NCBI RefSeq assembly: GCF_036711975.1
Contig: NC_091970.1
Span: 5,029,501 to 5,093,500 of the forward strand
Direction: 5' to 3'
Source: Onthophagus taurus
Taxonomy: Eukaryota; Arthropoda; Insecta; Coleoptera; Scarabaeidae
DNA length: 64,000 nt
Position numbers and translations under genes: made by a program. Shown here piece by piece: positions 25,147-36,449 of this stretch (its first letter is position 1; each line of letters starts with the position of its first letter). Below the pieces are notes generated by a model, which saw only the letters and a list, made by a program, of their open reading frames with translations, was not told the origin of the DNA and made no database searches.

Positions 25147-27844
25147 TTACACTTTGGTGTTATCTTCCTTAGCATCATTTTCGGCGAAAGCCGGGTTATC
25201 AACACCGCTTTTTTGAGGGGGGATGCACTTAACGTAATTCCAAGGTTGAATTTGCCCTGACCCCAATAAGCAAAATACAACTCCTGATCCAATATAAACC
25301 GAAGCTCCGATCCAAAAAATTATGTGCCACTCATCCAATCCATTCTAAAACACCCCAAAAACATTAATTAGTTAATTAATAACTCCAATTTAATATTATT
25401 TACATGTTCCTTTGTGAAATACCCTGTTAACATCGGGGTAATAAATCCTGTGGTTCCCCCAATGCAATTAACAACGCCATATAAAGTTCCGGCGAAATTT
25501 GGAGCTAAATCTTGCGAGTTTTGAAGATTAGTTAAAGTGGAAGCCCCGTTCATGCCGAGGGCTAAAGTTAAAAAGATTACGGCTAAGGTTGTGTCGCATC
25601 CCGTAAAAGTTTGTGCGATTAAAAAGATGCCAGGTATAAAGTGAGCTAAAATTAATTAATTAATTGCAATAATAAGTTTAATTACTTATTAATTAACTCA
25701 CAGAATAAAACGAAACTTTTTCTTATCACCGTAACACTCATCCAAGACTTCTTCCGGATATAATCCCCAATATACCCAAATAAGAACCCCAACAACATCC
25801 TAGCCAAATACGGCAACGACGCTAAGATCCCCGAATGTCCCAGATTAAACCCCAAAACTTCCGACATAAACTTAGGACCCGCCGTCAATAACAAATAGAG
25901 CCCCCAAAGATTTCCAAAGTGCAAAACGGTGTACGCCCAAAACGGAATTGACAAAAACATGTCTTTATAAGGAGGTAACGCTTTTTCTTTAGTGATTACG
26001 TCCCCGACGGATTTTGCGATGTACTTTTTTTCTTCCTCTGAAATTCTCGGGTGATCCTCCGGGGTGTCAGAGACGAGGATGAACCATAAAGTGCACCAAA
26101 GCAACACGATTATTCCGGGGATGAAGAACGCCCAAGACCAGCCCATCGATTCTAGGATTGCGCCCAAAAGCGGCCATGTTATCACGGTGCCTAAGGTTCC
26201 GCCTAAAAGGGCGCCTGTGAATTTGCCTTTTTCGATGGGTGGGGCCCAACGGGATATTAAGCAATGAAGTCCTGGGTAAACAACTCCCTAAAGAAAAATA
26301 AACAAAAAATTAATAATTTTCAAAAATATATACAGTGAAACCTCTTCGTATATTGAAACCGGGGAATTACCTATTTCCGTTCGTTTTAGTGCGGAATAAT
26401 CTTTCCTTTTTGTCCTATTTTTATTGTGCTAAATGGCGCCTAGTAAAAAACGTTTCTTAAAGGATTCGGGTTTAGCCGTGCGTCTGAAGTCATCTGAAGA
26501 ATGATTCTAGGTCTAGTGTTAGTTCTAGTTTTACACTAACACTGGAACTAACACAACACCTAGAACTGGAATCATTCGGGTTTAGCCGTCTTGAGACATG
26601 TGCGGCTAAACCCGAATGTTTCTAGTTCTAGCTCTAGTGGTTCTAGGTCTAAGGTTAGTTCTAGTGATAGTGGTAGGTAGCGCTAGTTAGCATATGATAT
26701 CACTATGTTACATATTTTTATTGCATTAGAGAACTAACACTAGATCTAGAAAGCATCGAGTTTAGCCGTGCGTCTTCAGACGGCTAAAGTAAGATAGCTA
26801 GCGAAAAATCGTATTTTTTTTTACACACAGAGGTTTCACTATATAAGAAGATTATTAAAGAAATGAAGGCCAGTTTTTTTGTAACAAGGAATTTTTCAAT
26901 ATATAAATTTATCTTACCCCTAACATTCCAGTTAAAAATCGAGCTGTTATCACAAAAATATAATGCCAAGAAGCACAAAGTGGCACTAAAAGGGTCAACG
27001 CCGCCGATAAGATAGTGCTCACACCGATGGTCTTAACAGGTCCAAACCTTTCAGCTAGTAAACCACCGGGAATTGAGGTTAAGATGTAACCCCAAAAGTA
27101 CGATCCAAGAATTAAACCTTGAATTTCGCCGTTCCACGAATACCTTGCCCCATACTATAAATAAAAAAAATTATTGTTATTGCGACAAATATAGGATTGT
27201 TACGATGTGTAATAAAAACGTTTCTCGATGATGAATAAGCAGGTATAAGAAAAATAGAACATAAAAAAAATGACATTGAATCGTGTTGATTATGCATAAC
27301 CGGGTCTTTTCCATTATTTGTTCTAATCAAATTAAAATAAAAATCAAAGGCGAAAAAAACAATGTTCAATGTATGTTATTTAAACATCGAATTAGTGGAG
27401 GTACGCGAACCGACCTCGGATGACGCATTAAAAAAAACTTTCAAAAATTATCCATTTCTCAGAAAAGAGTAATATCTCGAACAAATTAGAAATTAATTTC
27501 CTTAAAAAAAAATGATTAGAATGTAACGATTCCGGTTATATGAGAAAAACTTCTTTGATTATCGCTGCGCACAATTATAAAGTGTATTAATTAGGTTGGA
27601 TTTAACTCACATTTACGGTGCTTGTTAATTTTTGTAAACTTTCCGTTTGATTTTCGTTTTCTTCATCATTTCTGGAACATTCGGCCACTTGGTGCCCCGT
27701 TTTTGAACCAATCGGTTCAACCATTGCAATTAAATTAATGGACATATTCACCCTTACAACGTAACACATAAAACAAGCCATAAAAATCATCGTTCCTATG
27801 ACGGCCCTCGTTGGGATTAATTTGTTAATGTTGATTTTTGACAT
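25147..27844 (-). CDS. SLC17-family transporter (putative inorganic phosphate cotransporter / sialin-like)
   Basis: Minus-strand exons 27844-27611, 27154-26918, 26287-25702, 25645-25404 and 25344-25147 are in phase and give 498 residues. It is a 12-helix major facilitator protein of the SLC17 (anion:cation symporter) family that moves organic or inorganic anions across plasma or lysosomal membranes. Support: TM1 with ACFMCYVVRVNMSINLIAMV, an extracellular loop with an N-glycosylation site (NQTES), GSYFWGYILTSIPGG, RFLTGMLGG and GLHCLISRWAPP around TM2-4, and TPEDHPRISEEEKKYI in the central cytoplasmic loop. The C-terminal tail is short and acidic. Substrate cannot be told from sequence. Intron 2 carries a 330-bp ACTAG-rich repeat. 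One or two noncoding 5' exons are likely upstream (donors at 28012 and 28466). Confidence 0.93.
26455..26790 (+). repeat. copy 3 (longest) of dispersed ACTAG-rich repeat family
   Basis: Lies in intron 2 of the SLC17 gene. GGGTTTAGCCGT occurs at 26468 and 26578, and an inverted relative (CGGCTAAACCCG) near 26611. Between the first two is a hairpin: arm 26505-26529 pairs imperfectly with 26541-26565. The right end (26660-26775) matches the copy at 2225-2375. No open frame, no transposase. It looks like a non-autonomous element built from short inverted words. Confidence 0.7.
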
Positions 27845-27890
27845 TTTTTATTATGTTTCAATTAAATTTTCATTATTTTTTGGGATTTAT

Positions 27891-28600
27891 CTGAAACAAA
27901 ATTTTTTTATTATTGTTAAATTAACCATGACCTTGCCATTGATTTCGGTGTAAACACAAACCGATACATTATAGCGTGCAAAAAAAATTTAACTCGTTTA
28001 ATTCTGCTTACCTCACAAGCAGAATTTAATTCGATTTGGATTGGATTGTTCGTTTTCGAATAAATAATCTTTTTTTATAAAACACACGTTAAAAGAGAGT
28101 ATTAGAAATTAGATTACGAAATTAAATTTTCACTTTTATCAGCTTTCTTTTACTTGATACTCGCGTTACAAATTTATTTTCATCACGATCATCGTTGCAC
28201 GTAGCGATAATTTTATATTACTTATTATTAGTAATAAAATTTTTGAAACTTAAATTCCTTTTTGAAACATGTCTTTACGCAATATAACCCACACTATTAA
28301 AAAAACATAATAAAAGAAGTTGTTAAAATAAGAATTAAAATGTTATTTATTGCAGGTTTATTACCCACAAAGATAACTAATATTGAATTTTGATTTATTC
28401 CTTTATCGATCCAAATTGGGCTAGGTTAAAAAGAATTTTAATAAAAATTAAATGTAGGTACTTACCTTAGGTGATTATACGAAACTAAACCTTTCCAGTT
28501 GGACTACGAATTGAAACTAAATAATTTTTCGGTAAAATCCCGTTTGAAAATGTTCCGAAACGTGCGCGTTAAACCGTTCGAGCAGGTTCCACGCTTGATA
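27891..28600 (-). other. probable 5' UTR intron(s) and alternative first exons of the SLC17 gene
   Basis: A strong minus-strand acceptor (TTTTGTTTCAG) ends at 27891, 47 bp before the start codon. Two minus-strand donors could pair with it: CTAAG/GTAAGTAC (exon end 28466) and GTGAG/GTAAGC (exon end 28012). They imply one or two untranslated first exons. The second donor sits in the loop of a perfect 9-bp inverted repeat (28001-28009 with 28017-28025). Confidence 0.45.
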
Positions 28601-30050
28601 TGAATGAACATTCGAAAGGTGCGGTGATAACTTCCAACTAACGAGGATAGTTTGGTTCCTTTAACTAACCTATTAAAGTAAATCGCAAAAATTATTACAA
28701 CAAAAAGTAATTAAATCCAAACAATACCTTAAACCCATTTTCTTTGTTATTCACATCCAATATTTAAAGTTGAAATTTGACGTATCACGCAAAAAGATTT
28801 TCAAGGTCAAATAGATTCAAATATACGTTTTCCCGGCACTACTACCACCCTAAAAATTAATTTTATTAAAATTCCCTAATTCATTCAAATTTTTTTATAA
28901 GACTTATCTTTTTGAGAAAAAGTGCTAACTAAATTAGCAAATCCTTTTTTAAATTAGCATCGAACGGAAACGTGCGAAAACGACGACATCGTTGAAACGA
29001 TTTTTTTTTTGTGGTGGATAAAAAAGCCGGGGGATTTTTTGTGCAAGTTGTTGTTCGGTTTTAACGATCGGCCCGAAGGAATGCTAATCAAGCCGAGGTA
29101 GGTGGTAATCAAGCCGTTTCTAAAAGGAATTTCGAACCGCGGCTGTGAAGAGAAAACCAGTTACAAATTAGCGGTTATAAGTTTTTTTTTTTTTAATTTT
29201 TATTAATTAAATAAGTTTTATTCATTTTAAACTTAACGTTATTATATTGATATTTATGTCAATTTTGACGTTTTAGATGAAGTATTTAACTTCAATACAA
29301 TTAAAAAGTCTTCTATTTTAATTATACAGGGTGTCAGATAAAAAACGCCCCAACCTGTAACTCTGTGCAAATTATCCTCGTCCTCCATCTTTCCGGAGCT
29401 TCTTCTTCACCATCTCCTCTCTGGATTTCATTCTCTCCATTTCAACATCGCTTCTCTCCCAACAATCCCATCAAATAGATTCTCCAATCCGTCATTTCAT
29501 ATCTCTGCTGACTTCCTCTCTTCCCGTCCTCATCCTCTTTAAGTATCTCCATACATAATTTTTCTTTGTGATTTTTGTTATATTGCTTAATTATTAATAA
29601 TTATTACTATTGTTAATATATGTTACCATCTATAGAAAATAAAGTGAACATAGATATAACAAAAAAAAATTGTTTCAATTTAAATCAGACGTTAAGATAA
29701 AATAAAGCGACATCTATTTTTGAAAAGCCCAACTAATCAAAACAGCGTCCTTTTTTAAACTCTAATTTAAATTTTAATTTAACATTAAGATTAATCGTTT
29801 TTTTTAGTACAATAACAATACTTGAAGATAACAAAGATTTGATTGATTAACGTCAATGAAAAAAAATTTTTTTAAATCTTTATTCTTACCTTTCATTATC
29901 AAAATCAGATTTAGCTAAAAATGAAGAGGTGACAATACGACTTTTCATTGCCGTTATCTGAAGTATCGCGGGAAAGAACCTACAACTTTAAAAATAGAGA
30001 GATCGAAAGATTATTTTTTTAATCAATGATCTTGATGTCCTCTAAGAGGG
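28600..30050. other. intergenic region upstream of the protease cluster
   Basis: AT-rich DNA with no gene recognised. It contains a possible transposon end at 29325-29560 and, near 29930-29960, a block of mixed regulatory-looking sequence (TTATCT GATA-type word) just upstream of the first protease promoter. Confidence 0.4.
29325..29560 (-). mobile_element. possible transposable-element remnant (ACAGGGTGTC end)
   Basis: ACAGGGTGTCAGATAAAAAA (from 29336) resembles the terminal sequence seen at the ends of many insect elements. The following 200 bp are strongly CT-rich, unlike the flanks. Read on the minus strand they give a short charged open stretch (REEMVKKKLRKDGG) of the sort found in LINE polyproteins. 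Too short to classify. Confidence 0.35.
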
Positions 30051-30058
30051 TATATAAA
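30051..30058 (+). promoter_or_regulatory. TATA box of the first chymotrypsin-like gene
   Basis: TATATAAA 48 bp upstream of the ATG at 30106. The implied 5' UTR is only about 20-25 bases, typical of highly expressed insect digestive protease genes. Confidence 0.7.
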
Positions 30059-30105
30059 CACCAAAATAATGTAAGTACACTTAATATTTTCCTTCTTGTG
30101 CTGCC

Positions 30106-31055
30106 ATGAAGTTTATTTTGTTGCTCGCCGCTGTTTTAGGTTGCGCTTTAGGTAGATATTAATATTTTTGGGTAAGTTTTGAGGTAAATTTCTATTTCTT
30201 TTTAAGCGTACCCAGCTGCTGAAGATAGGGTAGTTGGTGGATCAAACGCTGCCAGAAACCAATTCCCATACCAAGCCTCTATGCAATGGGGACTTTTGGG
30301 TATCTGGCAACACGTTTGTGGTGGCACCATTATTAGTGCTAGAACAGTGCTTACCGCTGCTCATTGTATCACCGAAGTTCCAAATATTGGTAGCTTTAGA
30401 ATTCGCGCCGGTATCCTTCTTCTCAATGATGCAACAACTATTGGTCAAACTATTACTGTTTCAAGTAATGTTATCCACCCAGATTACCAAGGGTAAAAAG
30501 AATTAATAATAATTAATATTATGAAATCTATGAATGAATTCTATTTGCAGAGGAGTTAACCCTCATGACATTGCTTTATTGCGTTTGGCGAACGGTTTAG
30601 CCTTTGGAGCAAGCATTGCCGCCGCCCCTCTTCCAGCTGCCGGATCCGTTCCATCCGGAGTAGCTACTTTATCTGGTTGGGGATCAACCTCCAGCACTCA
30701 AATTCCCAGCATGCCAAATACTTTGCAATTCGTCAACACCCCACTCATCACTATCGCATGTAAGTTTTCGATTAAAAAATGTTAAATTTATCTACATTTA
30801 ACTTTTCAATTAGTATGTAGAAGCAGTTTGATTAGTATTTTGGGTAACGCCGGTCCTCTTCACAACAACAACGTTTGCACCTTGGGTGCTGGACAAAGTG
30901 CTTGCTCCGGTGACTCTGGTGGCCCATTGACCCTTAATGGAGCAGTCATCGGTGTCGTTTCTTGGGGAATTATGCCTTGCGCTACTCCTGGTGCTCCAAG
31001 CGTTTACGGAAGGGTTAGCGCTTACAACGGATGGATAAACAGCAATATATTGTAA
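30106..31055 (+). CDS. chymotrypsin-like serine protease, secreted (copy 1)
   Basis: Exons 30106-30151, 30207-30492, 30551-30759 and 30814-31055 give 260 residues. An S1-family zymogen: signal peptide MKFILLLAAVLGCALA, a short propeptide ending EDR, then the mature N-terminus VVGG. The catalytic triad is complete: LTAAHC (His), HDIALLRL (Asp) and GDSGGP (Ser). The residue at the base of the S1 pocket (six before the catalytic Ser) is Ser, in QSACSGDSGG, which points to chymotrypsin rather than trypsin specificity. Cysteines fit the usual three insect pairs. The gene has a TATA box, a very short 5' UTR and AATAAA soon after the stop, the layout of a strongly expressed gut enzyme. The paralogue at 32796 has the same intron positions and phases. 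Confidence 0.95.
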
Positions 31056-31087
31056 ATAATTATAATTTGAAATGTTTTTGCAGCAAA

Positions 31088-31093
31088 AATAAA
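31088..31093 (+). terminator. polyadenylation signal, protease copy 1
   Basis: AATAAA 33 bp after the stop codon, giving a very short 3' UTR. Confidence 0.6.
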
Positions 31094-31209
31094 TATTTTG
31101 ACTTAAAATAATTCCGTTAATTTTATTGTAAACACCTTATTTTTATTTTAATATATTATTAAAATATAAGTCTTTATTACGTTATTCATATATTACATTA
31201 CATAGATTA

Positions 31210-31960
31210 CATATCGGGGAGGCGAACCAACCAACCTTGTACCGCGACCCTAACGATCTATTGTACCCAGATAAGATAACATTATCAAATTTCACTGAGC
31301 AGCCCAATGCTCTTAACGAACATTAATGCCCTGCACGGTCAGAAATCATTCAGATCCTTTGGGGAGATAATAAATAACTTAGCATGTCTCATTGCAGGAG
31401 AACTGGTCCACAGTAAGCGATGTCTCTCTTCAGCCCACAGTCCAATCCTATATTTGGCCAACGCAAATGATACAGCCACTTTCTCTATATGCACATGCAA
31501 AAGAGATAGGCCAAGCAGAGCATTAATTTCTAGAGTTGGCGTTATTATTGCCAATCCAGCTACGCGTTGAATTCGTGAAGGTTTGCTGATAACTGAAGTC
31601 TGCCGGACTATCCAATACCAAGCTGCCGCTCCGTATGTCTTGTATGTCTATGCATAGTCTTTCAGCTATAAGACACCCCAATTTTTTCCACAAAGACTAC
31701 GACAAGTCCACAAGCATAGTCTAGCTTTGTGTAAAACCCCTGTAAATATCCGTTCCATGAAAAGCTTTTATCTATTACTCCTAGATATTTGACTTCCTTT
31801 TTTATCAAAGGAATTTCTTCACCTTGGATTCTTCAACTGTCGTTTCCTGGTAAAGGGCACAATGATAAGCTTTTGCTGGTTTATCGAGAGATTCTCTCCC
31901 TTACACCATGCGCAAATAGTATGTAATGTCACCTGATACCTTCATATATTAGTTGAATGG
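31210..31960 (-). mobile_element. decayed jockey-like non-LTR reverse transcriptase fragment
   Basis: The minus strand encodes, in shifting frames, the part of a jockey/I-type reverse transcriptase downstream of the catalytic aspartates: LSINQQKLIIVPFTRK, EEIPLIKKEVKYLGVI, DKSFSWNGY and LEINALLGLSLLHVHIEK. These match the family pattern LS.N..KT..V.FTRK, VKYLG..LD..L.W and the later TPT.AL..LL.L.PL...I. Frameshifts and stops separate the blocks, so it is dead. It lies between the two protease genes, close to a second LINE remnant at 32385. Confidence 0.72.
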
Positions 31961-32384
31961 CTGCTGCAATATTAACGGATATTGCAATAACAAAAATTGA
32001 GTAAGGTGTAAGGAGAAGATGTGTAGATTAGATTGTGTGAGGATGATTGCAAGGCAATTGCTCAAATGCAAAGGGGATTAGTGTGTAAGTTGTATATTTT
32101 GTATTATAGCTACTGTGTATTAAAAACTATATACTAAAAGGGACAATTAAAAAGTTCAAAATTTCCTGCTACAAGTTTAGCTGATGTCACTTATAGCGAA
32201 AACGCTGCTATGAATTGCCTAATTTTGGCTTAATCAAGCGTTATCATAGGTTCTACGCTCGGTGTTTCACGAAATTAATGTATTAGTTGTATAAATACAA
32301 CCATTAGCACTCTTAGATTCGTTATCCAATATTATTGTATCGTTATGGTATCAATTATACACCTTTAACAAGAGGATTTGGCTT

Positions 32385-32560
32385 AATTCTCAGTATATTG
32401 CATCACTTTGATATTCTCTTGAGGGTGTCATCATCTTTCGTTCTCTGGACATGTCCCATCCAGTACCGAGTAGCCTCTCATCTCTCTGTGACGGGATCCA
32501 TGTCTCAAAGCAATACACCAGGACTGGTCATACAACAATTTGCTTTATCTCCATCTGCAG
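32385..32560 (-). mobile_element. second non-LTR retrotransposon relic (RT C-terminal part)
   Basis: The minus strand gives PVLVYCFETWIPSQRDER followed, after a frameshift, by RYWMGHVQRTKDDDTLKRI. This matches the LINE pattern P(V/I)LLYG.ETW.L....ER...... and R..W.GHV.R......P.R that lies after the reverse transcriptase core. The fragment belongs to a different LINE type from the neighbour at 31210-31960. Confidence 0.62.
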
Positions 32561-32795
32561 AATATGTTTTATGACATTTACATTGGATAAAAAATTAATT
32601 TCAGTATTTATTAAATAATCTACATTGAATAAAAAAAACAAATCTCTTCAAATAATAAAAGATCCAACCGATTAAAAATAGACAGATTGATTACATCTCA
32701 AAAAAACTTTTTTAACCTTTATCTTGATCATTATTAAGCACTCTTAATAACTCATTTTTTATCAACTACTTCATTCTTAATAATTATTGACTACC

Positions 32796-33736
32796 ATGAA
32801 GACTTTCTTACTGATATTTACAGCAATCTTTGGATTAACTCTAGGTTGGTTAATAATCTTAACAATAAAATTAATTAACATATCATTTTTAGCTTATCCA
32901 TCGGATGATGCCAAAGTCGTTGGTGGAGCTGATGCCGCTAGAAATCAATTTCCGTATCAAGTCTCTATGCAATGGGGACTTTTGGGTATCTGGCAACACA
33001 TTTGTGGTGGCTCAATAATCAGCGCAAGAACAGTTTTAACCGCAGCTCATTGCATTACGGAGGTTCCAAATATTGGTAGTTTTAGGGTTCGAGCTGGAAT
33101 TTTGCTTCTTAATGATCCAATAGGAACTTTCCCTGTTAATAATGTTATTGCAACGATTATCCATCCAGATTATCAGGGGTAAAAAAGTTTTGAGTTATTA
33201 ATTTTTCTTTTTAATTTAATTTTTTGTTTTAGAGGTGTTAATCCACATGATATCGCTTTATTACGATTAGGTTCTGCTTTAATTTTCGGTACTAATATAG
33301 CCATAATCCCTCTTCCAACACGTGATGCCATCCCAACCGGAAACGGTGTTTTATCTGGATGGGGGTCGACTTCCATGACGGAAACACCAAGCATGCCGAA
33401 TCATATGCAATTTGTTAGCACTCCAATCATTACTTTAGACGGTATTTTAATCAAATTAATCCAAATTTAAGATAATTTTTTTTTTTGATAGTTTGTAGAA
33501 GCCGATTAATTGAGTTGTTTGGTAACGCTGATCCGGTTCATGATACCAGCACTTTGTGTACTATGGCAGCTGGGCAAAGTGGGTGTTCCGGAGATAGTGG
33601 TGGTCCTTTAACTAGTAATGGTGAAGTTGTTGGGGTCGCTTCTTGGGCCGTTTTACCATGTGGGGCTTTAACCGCACCGACTGGATTTGCAAGAGTTAGT
33701 AGTTACATCGATTTTATAAATGATAATATTTTATAA
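32796..33736 (+). CDS. chymotrypsin-like serine protease, secreted (copy 2)
   Basis: Exons 32796-32844, 32893-33178, 33233-33441 and 33492-33736 give 262 residues. A tandem paralogue of the gene at 30106, with long identical blocks (for example FPYQ.SMQWGLLGIWQH and RTVLTAAHCITEVPNIGSF). Signal peptide MKTFLLIFTAIFGLTLA, propeptide YPSDDAK, mature start VVGG. Triad LTAAHC, HDIALLRL and GDSGGP; S1-base residue Ser (QSGCSGDSGG), so chymotrypsin-like. The second half has diverged more than the first. Intron 1 is 48 bp, divisible by three and without a stop, so an unspliced message would still encode a protein with 16 extra, mostly hydrophobic residues after the signal peptide. I see no clear TATA box. 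Confidence 0.95.
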
Positions 33737-33759
33737 AAGTTAATTAAAAAACTTCTTGT

Positions 33760-33765
33760 AATAAA
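33760..33765 (+). terminator. polyadenylation signal, protease copy 2
   Basis: Two overlapping AATAAA words at 33760-33770, starting 24 bp after the stop codon. The following 620 bp to the SLC17-type gene hold no gene but two ACATAACC-type motifs (33790, 34370). Confidence 0.55.
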
Positions 33766-34392
33766 ATAAAATTTGACATTTCTCTCCAAACATAACCTCA
33801 ATCTTTTCTTTTTTTTTGATTTTAAGATTAAAAATGATTTTAATACAAATTAAGTGAATAAATCGAATTGTGATGGATAAGTAACTAATAAATTAAATTT
33901 TATAACTTATCTTGTACGTTTTTGTAGGTTAGGTGGACTCCTCGGAAACTATCTCTTCGTTTCGTTTCATTTAAATCTTGGATTCTTTTAGGAAGATTTT
34001 CTCAATCGGATATCACACACTTTAATTATATTAATTTGTTTAATTAATATAACAAAAAAATTTATATCAATCGATGTAAACAATTCAGAGAAAAACAATC
34101 AACTGTTGCATCAACAAAAAAACTTTTGAATTACGACCTACTTGGATCCTTTAAAAAATTTAAAATAAATCCGGGATTTTGATTGGTCGAAAATATTAAG
34201 GGGTGCGCAAAAAATTATAAACCACAATAAAATTATTAACAAATTTAAATTTCCGTTTGAAATTGTTAATTATTTAATTCTCTGCATTATTTTCGAGCGT
34301 CTTTTTAAATTAATAACATTTTTTTATTAAAATTCGTTACATAAATTTCACTCTGAAGTTAGCGCCTAAACATAACCTAATTTCTTTATGCT

Positions 34393-36143
34393 TTACGCTT
34401 TTGCAGTTTTTTTAGCTTCTTTAGCGGCTTTTTTTGCAGCTTTGCGTTTTTCTCGCTCCTCTTTGTACTCTTTAATCTCCTCGTCGTTCATATCCCAAAC
34501 TCTTCGAGACGCGGAGCCCCACACAACATAAATTACGTTTGTTACTGATGCAATTATAAATATTAACCACATTATTGTTTTCCATTGGGAAAAAGTGTTC
34601 TAATAAAAATTTAAAAAGTTTAGTATGATTTTGATTGAATTATTGAAAGATTTACTTCCGTAGCAAAGAAACCGATAATCGGGGGGTTCATAACACCGGA
34701 AAGGGCGCCTAATCCGTTTACAACGGCCATTAATAACCCGGCGTAATTGTGGCTAACATCCATGACGTTTACTTTTAACCCAGAAAAGAAGGGCCCCATT
34801 GTTAACAAGGAGATGCACACTAAACCTATTACTAAAGTGCTATGACACTCAACATAAGGAATCATTAAAAGGCAAATGCTTGGGATTACTGAAGCTAAAA
34901 TAATTTTGGTTTAAACAAACCCCACCTTTTGAGACACTATTTACCGATGGTGGTGTAAATTTTTCTTACACAAGCTACATTAGCACCTCTTTCAATGATT
35001 TTGTCAGCGATTACCCCTGAGATTGAGCTGGAAAACCACATAAGAGTGTATGGAATTGATGAGGCCCACATATTATCTTTCATTTCCATGTTGTGAACGT
35101 CCGAATAAAACTTTGGCATGCTTGTAGCTAAGAAAAAGAGTAAATAATCGTGTCCGAATTGCCCCATAATTAAGGCCCAAACCGCTGGGTCAATCAGCAT
35201 TCTAAAAACGCTTAAACGAAGACCCTCTTCTCGAGGTACTAAAAAAAATTAATTACGTATTTATTAAAAAGAAACAAAAAATAATCACTGATCCATTCTG
35301 CAAGATCACTTGTTTCTTTGGCGCTGATAAAAGGGTGCGTTTCAGGGCCTGAATGCATATAAATAAAAGCTAAGCTGCACCATGCGAGTCCAATGATACC
35401 CCAAATATAAAAAACCCATCTCCAATTATCGCCAAACATTACATAAACCAACCCGCTTATTAATTGTCCTAAAATAATTCCCAAAGATCCCGCAGCAAAC
35501 GTTATCCCACCTATGGAGGCGCGTTCTTGAGGGGGCACCCAACGCGACATTAACGTGGTTACATTTGGAAAAAGAGCAGCTTGGGCCAAACCAACAATAA
35601 CCCGAGATGTAACCACAACCTCATAAGGGAATAAATCAACAATTAAAGGAAATAAAACGGTGAATATAGAAGAAATCGCGAGGGAACTAATTAAAATCCA
35701 TCTCGCCCCGAAATAATCCCCTAAAATACCGGACGGAACTTGCATTATCATGTAACCAATAAAAAATCCAGAGAGAAGAATCCCTTGTTGCTCTTGACTC
35801 CACGCAGTTTCACTCTAAAAATTAAATTAATTAGATACAATTTAATTTTTTGAAACTTATTTTTACTTACAACTTCTTTTTTATCCGCCGATTTTCTGTC
35901 TTTATTGCACTGCACGCTTGAGTTGTCTCTGGGCGGTGGTGAGCCCATCTCAGCTATAACCATACTTATATTTACTCTTTGGCCATAAGCGAGAATGATG
36001 GCAAATGAGATAAATATGACCAGAACATATCGTTGTGGGAAGGTATAACCTAAAATTAATAAAAAAATTATTTTAATTTATTAAACAAAATTAATATGAA
36101 AGAGCTTACTCCCACAAATACATTTACAAGGATTACAAGGCAT
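34393..36143 (-). CDS. SLC17-family transporter 2 (putative inorganic phosphate cotransporter-like)
   Basis: Minus-strand exons 36143-36110, 36049-35871, 35814-35289, 35238-34945, 34894-34656 and 34599-34393 are in phase and give 492 residues. Major facilitator fold: first helix with FISFAIILAYGQRVNISMVIA, then GILLSGFFIGYMIMQVPSG, a loop with NVTTLMSRWVPPQERASIG (the SLC17 W.PP.ER element), and helices to the C-terminus. It is only distantly like the other SLC17 gene in this window, so not a recent duplicate. The N-terminus is Cys-rich (MPCNPCKCICG). The C-terminal tail is a highly charged run ending in Lys/Ala repeats (KAAKKAAKEAKKTAKA), unusual for the family. The donor of exon 3 (A/GTGATT) is weak. 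Substrate unknown. A short intergenic gap (36144-36449) to the next gene shows nothing special. Confidence 0.9.
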
Positions 36144-36449
36144 CACAAATTTCACTTAAATTTAAAATAAATTTATAAATTTGAAATTTTTGACGTTTTA
36201 CTTGACAGTTACGTCAAATAATCTGTCATCTTAGCTTCATCTTACACTCTTCGTTCATTATAAATTAATGAATGAAACCTTATTGGAAAATGATGAAAAT
36301 AATAAACACTATCGTTAGTGTGTATCAAGATGTTGAGAATTATAATTTTTTTTAAACAAAAAAAAATTGGTTTCCATTAGTAATTTTTTTAAATGTCAAA
36401 ATCATCTAAATTCTTGTCAAAAAAAATCCAAAAATTAATATAAATAATT

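Noticed and set aside
34620-36143. Recent duplication between the two SLC17-type genes
   Set aside because: The proteins share family motifs but little else, and their exon borders differ, so they are old paralogues rather than a local tandem duplicate.
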